NCBI RefSeq assembly: GCF_002479495.1
Contig: NZ_DLNQ01000015.1
Coordinates: forward strand, 506,969 to 570,968
Reading direction: 5' to 3'
DNA: 64,000 nt
DNA from: Brevundimonas sp. UBA7506
GTDB lineage: Bacteria > Pseudomonadota > Alphaproteobacteria > Caulobacterales > Caulobacteraceae
A model generated the notes under the pieces. The model did no database searches and was not told where the DNA came from. It saw only the letters and a program-made list of their open reading frames with translations. The translations under genes were made by a program, and so were the position numbers. The stretch's first letter is position 1, and the number at the start of each line of letters is the position of its first letter. This document shows, piece by piece, positions 29,676-38,755 of the stretch.

Positions 29676-30769
29676 TGCGCCGGGGGGCGGGGCTTCTTTG
29701 GTTGGCGACGGGGGCGGCCCTGCTGCTCGCAGGGCCGGCGTCCAGCCAGCGCGCGGCCGCGCCCAATCTTGAACTGACCCGGCTTCAGGCCGAGTATCGC
29801 GACGAGACCGCGCGCGCGCGGCGCCTGCGCGCCGAAGCCGCCGCCGCCGGGGACGAGGTGGTCGATCTGGACCGGCAACTGGCCGAACTGCGCCGCGCCG
29901 AGGCGGCGGACGACGTGCAGCTGGAATCCCAGCGCGCGCGCCTCAAGGAGCTGGGCGACCGCGAGGCCGCCCTGGTCGCCTCCTTGTCGCGCGAACGGGC
30001 GGGGCAGGGCCGTCTGCTGTCGGCCCTGCAGATGATGAGCCGCAAGCCGCCCCCGCCCTTGCTGATCCCGGCGGACAAGGCGGTGGACACGGTGCGCGCC
30101 TCCATCCTGATCCGCGCCATGACGCCCGAGCTGCAGGCGCGGGCGAAGACCCTGGTCGAGCGTCAGGCCGAGGTCATCCGCATCCGCCGCCTGGCCGCCC
30201 TGTCCAGCGAACGCCTGTTCACCGTCGAGAGCGCCCAGGGCGACCGGCGCGCCGAGATCGAGAGCCTGTCGGCAAGGAAGATCGCCCTGCGCGCTGTGCT
30301 GCGCGCCGAGGCCGCCCGCGCCGAGCGCGCCACCCGGTCGCTGGAGGCCCGCATCCGCGAACTGGGCGGACAGGCGCCCCTCGTGGCCGAGGCTGTGACG
30401 GAGGCCCCCGCCGCGCGTCTGCCGGCTGGACGCAGCCGCCTGACCGCGCCGGTGCAGGGCGCGCCCTCGCAGCGGTTCGGCGGCGGCTCCAGCGGCTGGC
30501 GCTGGCGCTCCAGCCACGAGGTCATCGCGGCGCCTGCCCCCGCCCGTGTCGCCTACGCCGGGCCGCTGAAGGAATGGGGCGAGGTGGTCATCCTGGATCT
30601 CGGCCCCGGCTGGCGCGTGGTCGTGGCCGGGCTGGATCAGCTGTCGGTGGACACCGGCCAGCGCGTCGCCGACGGTCAGGCCCTGGGCCGCACCGGCGAG
30701 GACGGCGAGGCCTATTTCGAACTGCGCCGCGACGAGCGTCCCATCGACCCCGCGCCCTGGCTGCAATAG
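29675..30769 (+). CDS. EnvC-like murein hydrolase activator with degenerate LytM domain
   Basis: A 364-residue periplasmic protein: signal peptide (LLLAGPASS), a long coiled coil (~30-240; repeated Arg/Glu/Ala heptads) and a C-terminal LytM/M23 fold (~255-364). Active M23 zinc ligands (HxxxD and HxH) are not seen: the regions read RSSHEVIAAPAPARV and EAYFELRRD. So it is probably an activator of cell-wall amidases at division, like EnvC in E. coli and LytM factors in Caulobacter, not an enzyme. The start ATG overlaps the rlmH stop. ctpA follows 145 nt later. Confidence 0.9.
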   Translation: MRRGAGLLWLATGAALLLAGPASSQRAAAPNLELTRLQAEYRDETARARRLRAEAAAAGDEVVDLDRQLAELRRAEAADDVQLESQRARLKELGDREAALVASLSRERAGQGRLLSALQMMSRKPPPPLLIPADKAVDTVRASILIRAMTPELQARAKTLVERQAEVIRIRRLAALSSERLFTVESAQGDRRAEIESLSARKIALRAVLRAEAARAERATRSLEARIRELGGQAPLVAEAVTEAPAARLPAGRSRLTAPVQGAPSQRFGGGSSGWRWRSSHEVIAAPAPARVAYAGPLKEWGEVVILDLGPGWRVVVAGLDQLSVDTGQRVADGQALGRTGEDGEAYFELRRDERPIDPAPWLQ

Positions 30770-30914
30770 GGCTGCAATAGGCCGCGCCTGTGCGCGAAAG
30801 TCCTTTCAAATCCGCGCCGAGGCTGATTGTATCGGCTGATCTGACGCTGGCGTGCGAACGCCCGCGCCTCCCTGGACGACCGGAGCCCGCGCGGGTCCGA
30901 TGGAAAGACACCGA

Positions 30915-32339
30915 ATGCGTAAACTGCTTCTCATCGGTTGCGCCGCCCTGGCCCTGGGCGGATCGGCGGCGGCTGTGGCCAGCCAGACCCCGCGCAACGA
31001 GACCTTCCGCATGCTGCAGATGTTCGGCGACGTGCTGGGCATCGTCGAGCAGGCCTATGTGGTGCCGGTCGACAATAAGAAGCTGATCGAGGCCGCCCTG
31101 TCGGGGATGATGACGGCGCTCGACCCGCACTCCAACTACCTGCCGCCCAAGTCCTATGGCGACCTGCGCGAGCGGACCACGGGCGAGTATTCCGGCGTCG
31201 GCCTGACCATCACCTCCGAGGGGGGGCTGGTGAAGGTCATCTCGCCGATGGACGACAGCCCGGCCGGCCGCGCGGGGGTTCAGGCGGGCGACGTCATCAG
31301 CGCCATCGACGGCCAGAACGCCGCCGGACTGACGGTGTCAGAGGTGTCGGACAAGCTGCGCGGCGCCATAGGAACCAGCGTCACCGTCACCTTCCTGCGC
31401 GACGGCGAGGAGCCGCGCGAGGTGGTCCTGACCCGCGAAGTCATCAAGGTGGAATCCGTCACGGGCCGTCTGGAAGGCGACTTCGGCTATCTGCGCATCT
31501 CGACCTTCAACGAGAACACCGGCCGCGAACTGACCGAGACCATCGAGCGGCTGAAGCGTGAGAAGCCCGGCATCAAGGGTTACGTCCTGGATCTGCGCAA
31601 CAACGGCGGGGGTCTGCTGACCGCCGCCATCGACGTCTCCGACACCTTCCTGGAACGCGGCGAGATCGTTAGCCAGCGCGGCCGCAAGCCGGATCAGATC
31701 GAACGTTACGCCGCCAAGCCCGGCGACCTGACCGGCGGCCTGCCGGTTGTGGTGTTGATCAACTACGGCTCGGCGTCGGCGTCCGAAATCGTGGCCGGCG
31801 CCCTGAAGGATCAGGAACGGGCGACGGTTGTCGGCCTGACCAGCTTCGGCAAGGGCTCGGTGCAGACGGTCATTCCGCTGCGCGGCGGTTCGGACGGCGC
31901 CCTGTCGATCACCACGGCGCGCTACTACACGCCCTCGGGCCGCTCGATCCAGAAGATCGGCATCGAGCCGGACCTGGAGGTCGCCCGCTCCGAGGCCGAG
32001 GCCCGCATCGTCTCGCGCTCCAGCTTCATCTATTCCGAGGCCGCCTACGCCACGGCGCTGGACTCCTCCATCGGCGCCGAGCGCAAGGGGCCCCACGTCC
32101 CGCACGAGGCGCCGGGCGAGGGCTTCGACAAGACCAAGGACTATCAGCTGCAGCGGGCGCTGGACGTCCTGCGCGCAGGCGGCGACCTGACGAAACTCGC
32201 CGCCGCGCCGGCCGACGTCGTGGTCACCGCCCCGGGCTCCAAGCCGGTCGAAACCGCCCAGACTGATACGGACGCGCCCTCCGAGCGTCCGACGCGCGGT
32301 CCCGAAGTCACGCCGGGCAATGAGCCGAAGAAGGACTGA
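30915..32339 (+). CDS. ctpA: C-terminal processing peptidase (S41)
   Basis: A 474-residue periplasmic serine protease. Signal peptide ~1-23, a PDZ domain (SGVGLTITSEGGLVKVISPM, AGRAGVQAGDVI; ~92-165), and the S41 catalytic domain with the Ser/Lys dyad: Ser within NYGSASASE (~284-291) and K313 (SFGKGSVQT). It trims C-termini of envelope proteins and often regulates cell-wall hydrolases, which fits its position after the EnvC-like gene. ATG 30915 is chosen for its GGAAAG ribosome site and signal peptide. The C-terminal ~60 residues are Thr/Pro-rich and probably unstructured. Confidence 0.94.
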   Translation: MRKLLLIGCAALALGGSAAAVASQTPRNETFRMLQMFGDVLGIVEQAYVVPVDNKKLIEAALSGMMTALDPHSNYLPPKSYGDLRERTTGEYSGVGLTITSEGGLVKVISPMDDSPAGRAGVQAGDVISAIDGQNAAGLTVSEVSDKLRGAIGTSVTVTFLRDGEEPREVVLTREVIKVESVTGRLEGDFGYLRISTFNENTGRELTETIERLKREKPGIKGYVLDLRNNGGGLLTAAIDVSDTFLERGEIVSQRGRKPDQIERYAAKPGDLTGGLPVVVLINYGSASASEIVAGALKDQERATVVGLTSFGKGSVQTVIPLRGGSDGALSITTARYYTPSGRSIQKIGIEPDLEVARSEAEARIVSRSSFIYSEAAYATALDSSIGAERKGPHVPHEAPGEGFDKTKDYQLQRALDVLRAGGDLTKLAAAPADVVVTAPGSKPVETAQTDTDAPSERPTRGPEVTPGNEPKKD

Positions 32340-32398
32340 CCGACTTCGGCGACGTGGTGAACAGCCCGTTAGGGTTTCTTAACCGGCGCTGGGGATAA

Positions 32399-32443
32399 GT
32401 GAGGGTCGAGGGAGACCGCATCGTGCGGTCTCCGCCCTCTCAC
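32399..32443 (+). other. Long leader hairpin before polysaccharide deacetylase gene
   Basis: A perfect 10-bp stem (32411-32420 with 32424-32433, TCG loop) nested in a weaker outer stem (GTGAGGG / CCCTCTCAC). There is no T tract after it. It may be a transcription attenuator for ctpA readthrough or an mRNA-stabilising structure. Confidence 0.45.
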
Positions 32444-32466
32444 CGTCGTTCGAGCGCCGTCCGTCC

Positions 32467-33663
32467 ATGTTCGCCAAGCGCCAGTCCGCTCTCGCCGCCG
32501 CCGCCGGTATGCCGCCGGAGGAGCGGTCGCGCCTGGGCCTCGACGCCGTTCTGGGGGCGCTGAAGAAGCCGCCGGTCGCCGTGGGCGCGGCGGGCGCCTT
32601 CCTTCTGGCCGCCGGGGTCCTGTTCGTCGCCGTGATGGGCGACCCGCGCGCAGGCGCGCCCTCTGCCCGTGTGGCCCTGCAACGCCCCGTCGCCGTGGAA
32701 ACCGCCCCGACCGGCGCAGACGCCTTCGCCATGAGCGGGCTCGACCTCTATCAGGATCTGGGCGATCCGGCCTTGCTGGACCCCAATGGCGCCGCAGGGG
32801 GCGAGGCTCTGATCACCCTGCCGGACGGCGCCAGCGTGGCGGGCGGATCGGCCATCGCCGCCCCGGTGCGCGCGCCCTCCAACCCCCTGCCCAAGGCGCC
32901 GATCGCGGGCCTGTTCTCGCCCGGCCCCAACGGCCCCCTGCCGCGCATCGCGCCCGACGGCCGCGTCCCGGCCCAGGCCTATGCCCGACCCTTCCGCTCG
33001 AACGGCAAGCCCATGGTGTCGCTGGTCGTCGGCGGTCTGGGCCTGAACGCCGTGACCACCCGCGCCGCCATCGAGCGCCTGCCCGCCGAGGTGACGCTCA
33101 GCTTCGTGCCCTATGCCGAGGGCCTGCAGGCCTGGATCGACATGGCCCGCGCCCAGGGCCACGAGGTGATGATCGAACTGCCGATGGAGCCGACCGGCTA
33201 TCCCGACAATGATCCCGGCCCCTACACCCTGCTGTCGAGCGGCGGCGCCGACGACGTCGAGGCCAAGCTGGACTGGCTGCTGGGTCGCGCCACCGGCTAC
33301 TTCGGCGTGACCAACTATCTGGGCGACCGCTTCGCGACCTCGGACGAGGGCATGGGCGCTATGCTGGCCGTGCTGCGCCAGCGCGGCGTGGCCTTCCTCG
33401 ACGACGGCTCGATGCGCAGGAAGCCCGGCGCCTTCGCCCGCGCCAGCGCCGACCGCATCATCGACGAGCAGCAGAGCCCGGCCGCGATCATGGGCCAGCT
33501 GACCGCCCTGGAAGCCGCCGCCAAGACGCGCGGCGCGGCGCTCGGAACCGGCTTCAGCTACCCGGTCACCGTTGAGGCCGCAGCCCGCTGGACGGCAGGA
33601 CTTGAGGCGCGCGGCCTGCAACTGGCCCCGGCCTCGGCCATGACCCGGCGACCGGGGCGGTAG
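32467..33663 (+). CDS. Divergent polysaccharide deacetylase family protein (YibQ-like)
   Basis: A 398-residue protein. A single transmembrane anchor lies at ~38-58, followed by a proline/alanine-rich linker and a C-terminal deacetylase-like TIM-barrel domain (VSLVVGGLGLNAVTTRAAIERLP, EVMIELPMEPTGYPDNDPGPYTL, GVTNYLGDRFATS, GVAFLDDGS). This family lacks some metal ligands of true polysaccharide deacetylases, so its enzyme activity is uncertain. It is regularly found next to ctpA and envC and is likely linked to cell-wall remodelling. Confidence 0.9.
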   Translation: MFAKRQSALAAAAGMPPEERSRLGLDAVLGALKKPPVAVGAAGAFLLAAGVLFVAVMGDPRAGAPSARVALQRPVAVETAPTGADAFAMSGLDLYQDLGDPALLDPNGAAGGEALITLPDGASVAGGSAIAAPVRAPSNPLPKAPIAGLFSPGPNGPLPRIAPDGRVPAQAYARPFRSNGKPMVSLVVGGLGLNAVTTRAAIERLPAEVTLSFVPYAEGLQAWIDMARAQGHEVMIELPMEPTGYPDNDPGPYTLLSSGGADDVEAKLDWLLGRATGYFGVTNYLGDRFATSDEGMGAMLAVLRQRGVAFLDDGSMRRKPGAFARASADRIIDEQQSPAAIMGQLTALEAAAKTRGAALGTGFSYPVTVEAAARWTAGLEARGLQLAPASAMTRRPGR

Positions 33664-33705
33664 GGCGCACTTGAAGGAACAGCGTTGGCGTGATGACGTT
33701 CACGC

Positions 33706-34050
33706 ATGACGACGGCTTCCATTCTTCTTGCGCTCTTTTTCGTCGCCGTGCTGACCGGGATGTCGTGGAGGGCTGCGCGGGGTTTGGCGCGCGAGCAGCG
33801 ATTACCGATGCAGTGGGGGTTTGACGGACGACCCGTCTGGTCCGCCCCTCGCGACCTGGCCTTGGCCTTTACCCCCGTTCTGGCGGCCCTGACCCTGATG
33901 CCAACGGCCCTGCTGAGCCTGATGGGGCCGAGCCGCCAAGGCGTCGACCTGTTCTTCGACGTTCTGATCGGCATGGGCCTGGTCTGGATCGGCGCCCACG
34001 CCTTGCACCTTTGGCTGGTGCGGCGCTGGCGCCGGGCCAAGGGCCTTTAG
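33706..34050 (+). CDS. Small three-helix membrane protein, DUF1648-like
   Basis: A 114-residue protein with hydrophobic segments at ~4-20, ~53-75 and ~82-105. The segment between the first two helices, LPMQWGFDGRPVWSAPR, resembles the DUF1648/SdpI-type 'IPxHxxxxGxPDxW' loop, so it may be a distant member. Function is not known. It is 42 nt after the deacetylase gene and convergent with an amidohydrolase gene two bases away. Confidence 0.7.
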   Translation: MTTASILLALFFVAVLTGMSWRAARGLAREQRLPMQWGFDGRPVWSAPRDLALAFTPVLAALTLMPTALLSLMGPSRQGVDLFFDVLIGMGLVWIGAHALHLWLVRRWRRAKGL

Positions 34051-34052
34051 GC

Positions 34053-35399
34053 TTAGCGCTCGTCCTTATAGATCCGCCCGTCGCGCATGACGAAGGCCAC
34101 GGTCTTCAGCTTCGTCACGTCGGTCAGCGGGTCGCCCGCCACGGCGATGACGTCGGCGCGCTTGCCCGGCTCTAGCACGCCCACCTCTTCGGACAGACCC
34201 AGCAGGTCGGCGGCGTTGACGGTGGCGGCCTCGATGGCGGTCATCGGGGTCATGCCGTTCTTGACCATCAGCTCGAACTCGTCGGCGTTGCGGCCATGCT
34301 TGGACACGCCGGCGTCGGTGCCGAAGGCGATGCGGACCCCGGCGGGCACGGCGCGCTGCAGCGACTGGCCGGTGATCTGGATGCGCCAGCGGATCTTGGG
34401 CAGGACCTCCGGCGGATAGGCCTCGGGGTCGGCGGCCAAGCGTTCGGTGTAGCCGTTCACGACCGACAGGGTCGGAACATAATAGGCGCGGGTTCGGCGC
34501 AGCAGCTGCAGGGTTTCGTCGTCGAAGATGGTGCCGTGCTCGATCGAATCGGCGCCCATGCGCAGGGCCAGGTTGATGCCCTCGACGCCGTGGGCGTGGA
34601 CCGCGACCTTCTTGCCGTACAGATGGGCTGTGTCGATCAGGGCCTTGGCCTCGTCCTCGAACATCTGGGCGCCGAGGCCGGCGCCGATGCGGCTGTTGAC
34701 CCCGCCGGTGGTGGCGATCTTGATCAGGTCGACGCCGCGTCCGACCTGCAAGCGCACCGCCTCGCGGCAGCTTTCAGCGCCGTTGCAGACGTTGTCGTGG
34801 GCAATGTGCTCGCGGAAGTCGTCATTGAAGCCGAGGCGACTGTCCATGTGGCCCGAGGTGGTCGAAATGCTGTTCCCGGCGTCGATGATGCGGGGGCCGG
34901 GCAGGCGGTGGGCGGCGGTCTCCTCGCGCAGGGCCAGGGTGACGCCTCCCGTGTCGCCCAGGTTCCTCACGGTGGTGAAGCCGGCCATCAGCGTTTTGCG
35001 CGCGTTCATGGCGGCGCTGTAGGCGCGTGTCGGCAGGCTATCGGTGACCCCGGCCAGGAAGCCCGCCTGACCGGCCACGTCCGAGACCAGGTGCACATGG
35101 CTGTCGATCAGGCCGGGCAGGACGAAGCGGTCGCGCTGATCCACCACGGTCGCGCCGGGATAGGCGGAGGCGTCGACGAAGCCGTCGCGGATCTCGGCGA
35201 CCTTGCCCTCGCGTACGACGATGGTCGAGGGGCCGCGCGGCGTGCGGCCAGGATGGTCCAGAAGCCGTCCGGCCTGGATCAGGGTTACGGCCCCCGACGT
35301 CGACGTGGGCGTGGTGGCTTGGGCCGAGGCGGGCGGGGCCGCGGCCAGGGCTGCAGTAAGCGCCAGGGCGCAGACGGCGCCGGTCAGCATGGTCTTCAT
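34053..35399 (-). CDS. Secreted metal-dependent amidohydrolase (prolidase-like)
   Basis: A 448-residue periplasmic amidohydrolase-superfamily enzyme. Signal peptide MKTMLTGAVCALALTAALAA with ASA cleavage region. Metal site: LPGLIDSHVHLVSD (HxH), the Lys/His strand HAHGVEGINLALRMGADSIEHG, and the catalytic Asp in AFGTDAGVSKHG. Relatives cleave Xaa-Pro or Xaa-Arg/Lys dipeptides or cyclic imides; the substrate cannot be fixed from sequence. It is a single gene on the minus strand. Confidence 0.88.
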   Translation of the reverse strand: MKTMLTGAVCALALTAALAAAPPASAQATTPTSTSGAVTLIQAGRLLDHPGRTPRGPSTIVVREGKVAEIRDGFVDASAYPGATVVDQRDRFVLPGLIDSHVHLVSDVAGQAGFLAGVTDSLPTRAYSAAMNARKTLMAGFTTVRNLGDTGGVTLALREETAAHRLPGPRIIDAGNSISTTSGHMDSRLGFNDDFREHIAHDNVCNGAESCREAVRLQVGRGVDLIKIATTGGVNSRIGAGLGAQMFEDEAKALIDTAHLYGKKVAVHAHGVEGINLALRMGADSIEHGTIFDDETLQLLRRTRAYYVPTLSVVNGYTERLAADPEAYPPEVLPKIRWRIQITGQSLQRAVPAGVRIAFGTDAGVSKHGRNADEFELMVKNGMTPMTAIEAATVNAADLLGLSEEVGVLEPGKRADVIAVAGDPLTDVTKLKTVAFVMRDGRIYKDER

Positions 35400-35475
35400 G
35401 GTCGAAACTCCCCCTCGATCCGAGGGGAAGTTAAGCCGGGCCTCGCCCGCTGCGCCAGTCGCTAAACGCGAGAGA

Positions 35476-36954
35476 TCAGCTGACGGCGCGCAGATGGGCG
35501 GCGCCGCCGCGGTCCAGACGGAAGCGGCCGACCTGCTGATTCAGGCTGACGGCTTCGTTGGCCAACTGGCGGGCGGCGGCGGTGGCCTCTTCGGTCATGG
35601 CCGCGTTCTGCTGGGTGATGTCGTCCATCTCGCCCATGGTGCGACGGACGCGGGCCAGGCCTTCAGCCTGATCCTGGGCCGAGCCGGCGATGCCGCCGGC
35701 CAGGCCGTCGATGGCCACGACCCGGCCGCCGATCCGATCCAGGGCCTCGCCGGTGCGTTCGACCAGATCGACGCCGCGCGCCACCTGGGCCGAGGAGGTC
35801 GAGATCAGGGTGCGGATCTCGCCCGAGGCTTCCGACGAGCGCTGGGCCAGGGCGCGCACTTCCTGGGCCACGACGGCGAAACCGCGACCGGCGTCGCCCG
35901 CGCGGGCCGCCTCGACCCCGGCGTTCAGAGCCAGAAGGTTGGTCTGGAAGGCGATCTCGTCGATCAGGCTGGTGAAACGGGCGATCTCGTTCGAGGATTC
36001 GGCGATGGCGTGGATCGCGGCGACGGCCTCGCCGACCACCTGGCTGCTGGCTTCGACGTCGACGCGGGCGGCGGCCAGGGCCTCGGCCGTCTGGCGGGCG
36101 TTGTCGGCGGTCGAGGCCACGGCGCGGGCGATGGCGTCGGCCTCGTTGACCGTGCGCTCCAGGTTGGCGGCCTGACGCTCGGTGCGGCTGGCCAGGTCTT
36201 CCGAGGCGGTGGCCAGCTGGTTGGAGCCGGCGCTCAGGCTCTGCACGCTGTCGGCCACGGCGCGGACGGCGGTGCGCAGGGCGCGGGTGGCGGCGTGGAA
36301 GTCGTTCTGCAGGCTGCGGTACTGTTCCGGGAAGACGCCGGGAATGGTGGTCGACAGGTCGTTCTCGGCCAGGTCGTGCAGGGCGGCGCCCAGGGCGCGG
36401 ACCACCTCGGTCTGACGGGCTTCGGCCTCGTCGTGGGCGGCCTGGACCTTGTCGCGCTGCTCTTGCAGGACGTCGAGGTAGATGGAGATGGCCAGGTCCA
36501 TGTCCAGCATGACGCGCTGGGTCAGCTCGGACACGGCCTCGGCTGTGACGCGGTCATGTTCGCGCTTGTTGGCCCAGAACTTCCGGGGGCGCTCGGCGAT
36601 GGCGCGGGTCAGGTGGGCCAGGATGACGCTGTAGCCGCCGATGTACCAGCGGGGCTCCAGCCCGATGCGGGCGTGGACATGGCCGATGGTGCGCACCGAC
36701 TTGGCGTAGTCCTCGTCGGCGCGGCCGTCGATGATGGCGTCCCAGTGGCGCTCCTGCGCCTTGCTGGCCGCGGCGATGTGCGACTCTTCGCGGAAGAAAC
36801 GACGCGTGGTCGGCTCGGCCCGCACCCGGTCGTAGAAGGCGGCCAGGGCCACGGGCGTTTCGCGGCGCAGCAGGGGACCCATGGCGCGGTAGCCGCTGGA
36901 GGCCTGGCCCAGACCCATGAAGCTCATGCGGTGGTCGATGTTTTCGCCCGCCAT
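35476..36954 (-). CDS. Soluble globin-coupled methyl-accepting chemotaxis protein
   Basis: A 492-residue chemoreceptor without transmembrane segments. The N-terminal ~160 residues form a globin-coupled sensor (protoglobin) with [26 protein letters not shown] and WYIGGYSV; the proximal heme ligand is probably H94. The C-terminal half is an MCP signalling domain: [20 protein letters not shown] hairpin tip (~330-350), [18 protein letters not shown], and methylation helices rich in Glu/Gln. It should sense oxygen or another gas in the cytoplasm and signal to CheA. No che genes are in the window. It is divergent from ahcY. Confidence 0.93.
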   Translation of the reverse strand: MAGENIDHRMSFMGLGQASSGYRAMGPLLRRETPVALAAFYDRVRAEPTTRRFFREESHIAAASKAQERHWDAIIDGRADEDYAKSVRTIGHVHARIGLEPRWYIGGYSVILAHLTRAIAERPRKFWANKREHDRVTAEAVSELTQRVMLDMDLAISIYLDVLQEQRDKVQAAHDEAEARQTEVVRALGAALHDLAENDLSTTIPGVFPEQYRSLQNDFHAATRALRTAVRAVADSVQSLSAGSNQLATASEDLASRTERQAANLERTVNEADAIARAVASTADNARQTAEALAAARVDVEASSQVVGEAVAAIHAIAESSNEIARFTSLIDEIAFQTNLLALNAGVEAARAGDAGRGFAVVAQEVRALAQRSSEASGEIRTLISTSSAQVARGVDLVERTGEALDRIGGRVVAIDGLAGGIAGSAQDQAEGLARVRRTMGEMDDITQQNAAMTEEATAAARQLANEAVSLNQQVGRFRLDRGGAAHLRAVS

Positions 36955-37091
36955 GATGTCGTCTCGCTACCTGTACCGGCGCAGGGGAGCGCGCCTGCTT
37001 ATCCCTTTGAACCTTAGGGGTATTGCGCCTCTTAAGAGAGGTTTGCGTAGAAACACGTAAGCGCGTGGGTTCGTGTCGCGGCGGCGCTCAT

Positions 37092-37107
37092 ATAAAGACA
37101 TCCTTAT
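37092..37107 (+). promoter_or_regulatory. Hyphenated palindrome upstream of ahcY
   Basis: ATAAAGACATCCTTAT reads as ATAAnGAnnTCnTTAT, symmetric at 12 of 16 positions, in an otherwise GC-rich region, 72 nt before the ahcY start and upstream of a GCTATAGC -10-like element (37136-37143). It resembles operators of ArsR-family SAH sensors (SahR), but this link is from memory of the motif type only. Confidence 0.4.
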
Positions 37108-37178
37108 GGCTTGATTGCCCCAACGCGCCGGGCGCGCTATAGCGACGCCTTGAAAATCCCCGCCGCGAGAACCCCTTC

Positions 37179-38570
37179 ATGACCGACTACATCGTTCGCG
37201 ACATTTCCCTGGCCGATTTCGGCAACAAGGAAATCGCCATCGCCGAAACTGAAATGCCGGGCCTGATGGCTCTGCGCGAAGAGTTCGGCGCCGCCAAGCC
37301 GCTGAAGGGCGCCCGCATCGCCGGCAGCCTGCACATGACCATCCAGACGGCGGTTCTGATCCAGACCCTGGAAGCCCTGGGCGCCGAAGTGCGCTGGGCC
37401 TCGTGCAACATCTTCTCGACCCAGGACCACGCCGCCGCCGCCATCGCCGCCAACGGCACGCCGGTCTTCGCCACCAAGGGCGAGACCCTGGTGGAATACT
37501 GGGACTACGCTCACAAGATCTTCGAATGGGCTGACGGCGGCTATCCGAACCTGATCCTGGACGACGGCGGCGACGCCACCCTTCTGTGCGTGCTCGGCCC
37601 GAAGGCCGAGAAGGACATCTCGGTCCTGTCGAACCCGCAGAACGAGGAAGAAGAAGCCCTCTTCTCGGTCATGAAACGCTACATCGCCGAGAAGCCCGGC
37701 TTCTATTCGGCCATCCGCGACGCCATCGGCGGCGTGTCGGAAGAGACGACCACGGGCGTGCACCGCCTGTACCAGATGGCCGAGCGCGGCGAGCTGCCCT
37801 TCCCGGCGATCAACGTCAACGACAGCGTCACCAAGTCGAAGTTCGACAACCTGTACGGCTGCCGTGAGAGCCTGGTCGACGCCATCCGTCGCGGCACCGA
37901 CGTCATGCTGTCGGGCAAGGTCGCTGTGGTCTGCGGCTACGGCGACGTGGGCAAGGGCTCGGCCGCCTCGCTGCGCAACGGCGGCGCACGCGTCATCGTC
38001 ACCGAGATCGACCCGATCTGCGCCCTGCAGGCCGCGATGGAAGGCTATGAGGTCCAGACCCTGGAAGACGTCGCCGACAAGGCCGACATCTTCGTCACCA
38101 CGACGGGCAACAAGGACGTCATCCGCGTCGAGCACATGCGCGCCATGCGCAACAACGCCATCGTCTGCAACATCGGTCACTTCGATTCGGAAATTCAGGT
38201 CGCCGGCCTGAAGAACTTCAAGTGGGACAAGATCAAGGATCAGGTCCACCACGTCGAGTTCCCGGACGGCAAGAAGATCATCCTGCTGTCGGAAGGCCGC
38301 CTGGTGAACCTGGGCAACGCCACGGGCCACCCGTCCTTCGTGATGTCGGCTTCGTTCACCAACCAGACCCTGGCCCAGATCGAACTGTGGACCAACGCCA
38401 AGTCCTACGAGAACTCGGTCTACACCCTGCCCAAGCATCTGGATGAGAAGGTCGCCTTCCTCCACCTGGCCAAGCTGGGCGCCAAGCTGACCCAGCTGAC
38501 CAAGGAACAGGCCGACTACATCTCGGTCCCGGTCGAAGGCCCGTTCAAGCCGGAACACTACCGCTACTAA
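37179..38570 (+). CDS. ahcY: Adenosylhomocysteinase
   Basis: A 463-residue enzyme that hydrolyses S-adenosylhomocysteine to adenosine and homocysteine, keeping methylation going. The N-terminus [17 protein letters not shown], the substrate region [11 protein letters not shown], the NAD-binding loop [10 protein letters not shown] and the C-terminal [10 protein letters not shown] (Lys-Tyr tail that reaches the partner subunit's NAD) are all standard. It includes the ~40-residue insert common in proteobacterial enzymes. A single-gene unit with a strong terminator. Confidence 0.98.
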   Translation: MTDYIVRDISLADFGNKEIAIAETEMPGLMALREEFGAAKPLKGARIAGSLHMTIQTAVLIQTLEALGAEVRWASCNIFSTQDHAAAAIAANGTPVFATKGETLVEYWDYAHKIFEWADGGYPNLILDDGGDATLLCVLGPKAEKDISVLSNPQNEEEEALFSVMKRYIAEKPGFYSAIRDAIGGVSEETTTGVHRLYQMAERGELPFPAINVNDSVTKSKFDNLYGCRESLVDAIRRGTDVMLSGKVAVVCGYGDVGKGSAASLRNGGARVIVTEIDPICALQAAMEGYEVQTLEDVADKADIFVTTTGNKDVIRVEHMRAMRNNAIVCNIGHFDSEIQVAGLKNFKWDKIKDQVHHVEFPDGKKIILLSEGRLVNLGNATGHPSFVMSASFTNQTLAQIELWTNAKSYENSVYTLPKHLDEKVAFLHLAKLGAKLTQLTKEQADYISVPVEGPFKPEHYRY

Positions 38571-38591
38571 GACCTGATGGTCCGAAAGCAG

Positions 38592-38627
38592 AAACCCCGC
38601 GCCGTCGTCGGCGCGGGGTTTTTCTTT
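38592..38627 (+). terminator. Strong intrinsic terminator of ahcY
   Basis: A 12-bp perfect stem (38592-38603 with 38610-38621) with a GTCGTC loop and a T-rich tail (TTTTTCTTT). Confidence 0.92.
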
Positions 38628-38643
38628 GGATGAAACCTTGGCT

Positions 38644-38748
38644 GTCATCCCGGAAGCGGCGCAGCCGCTATCCGGGACCGCTAGAACCGCTGACGGCGGC
38701 GTCCTGGGCGGTCCTGGCTCTTCGCTTCGCTGCGGCCGGGGTGACGGC
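38644..38748. repeat. Palindromic repeat family C, single copy
   Basis: Starts GTCATCCCGGAAGCGGCG-CAGCCGCTATCCGGGA and ends GGCCGGGGTGAC, so it is an imperfect inverted repeat with nested small hairpins. Its termini resemble those of families B and D (GTCATCC / GGnTGAC). It lies between the ahcY terminator and a convergent gene. Confidence 0.65.
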
Positions 38749-38755
38749 TTTTGAG

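Noticed and set aside
36955-37178. An SAH or SAM riboswitch before ahcY
   Set aside because: No pairing pattern of the known classes is evident. A protein operator (palindrome) is the better explanation.
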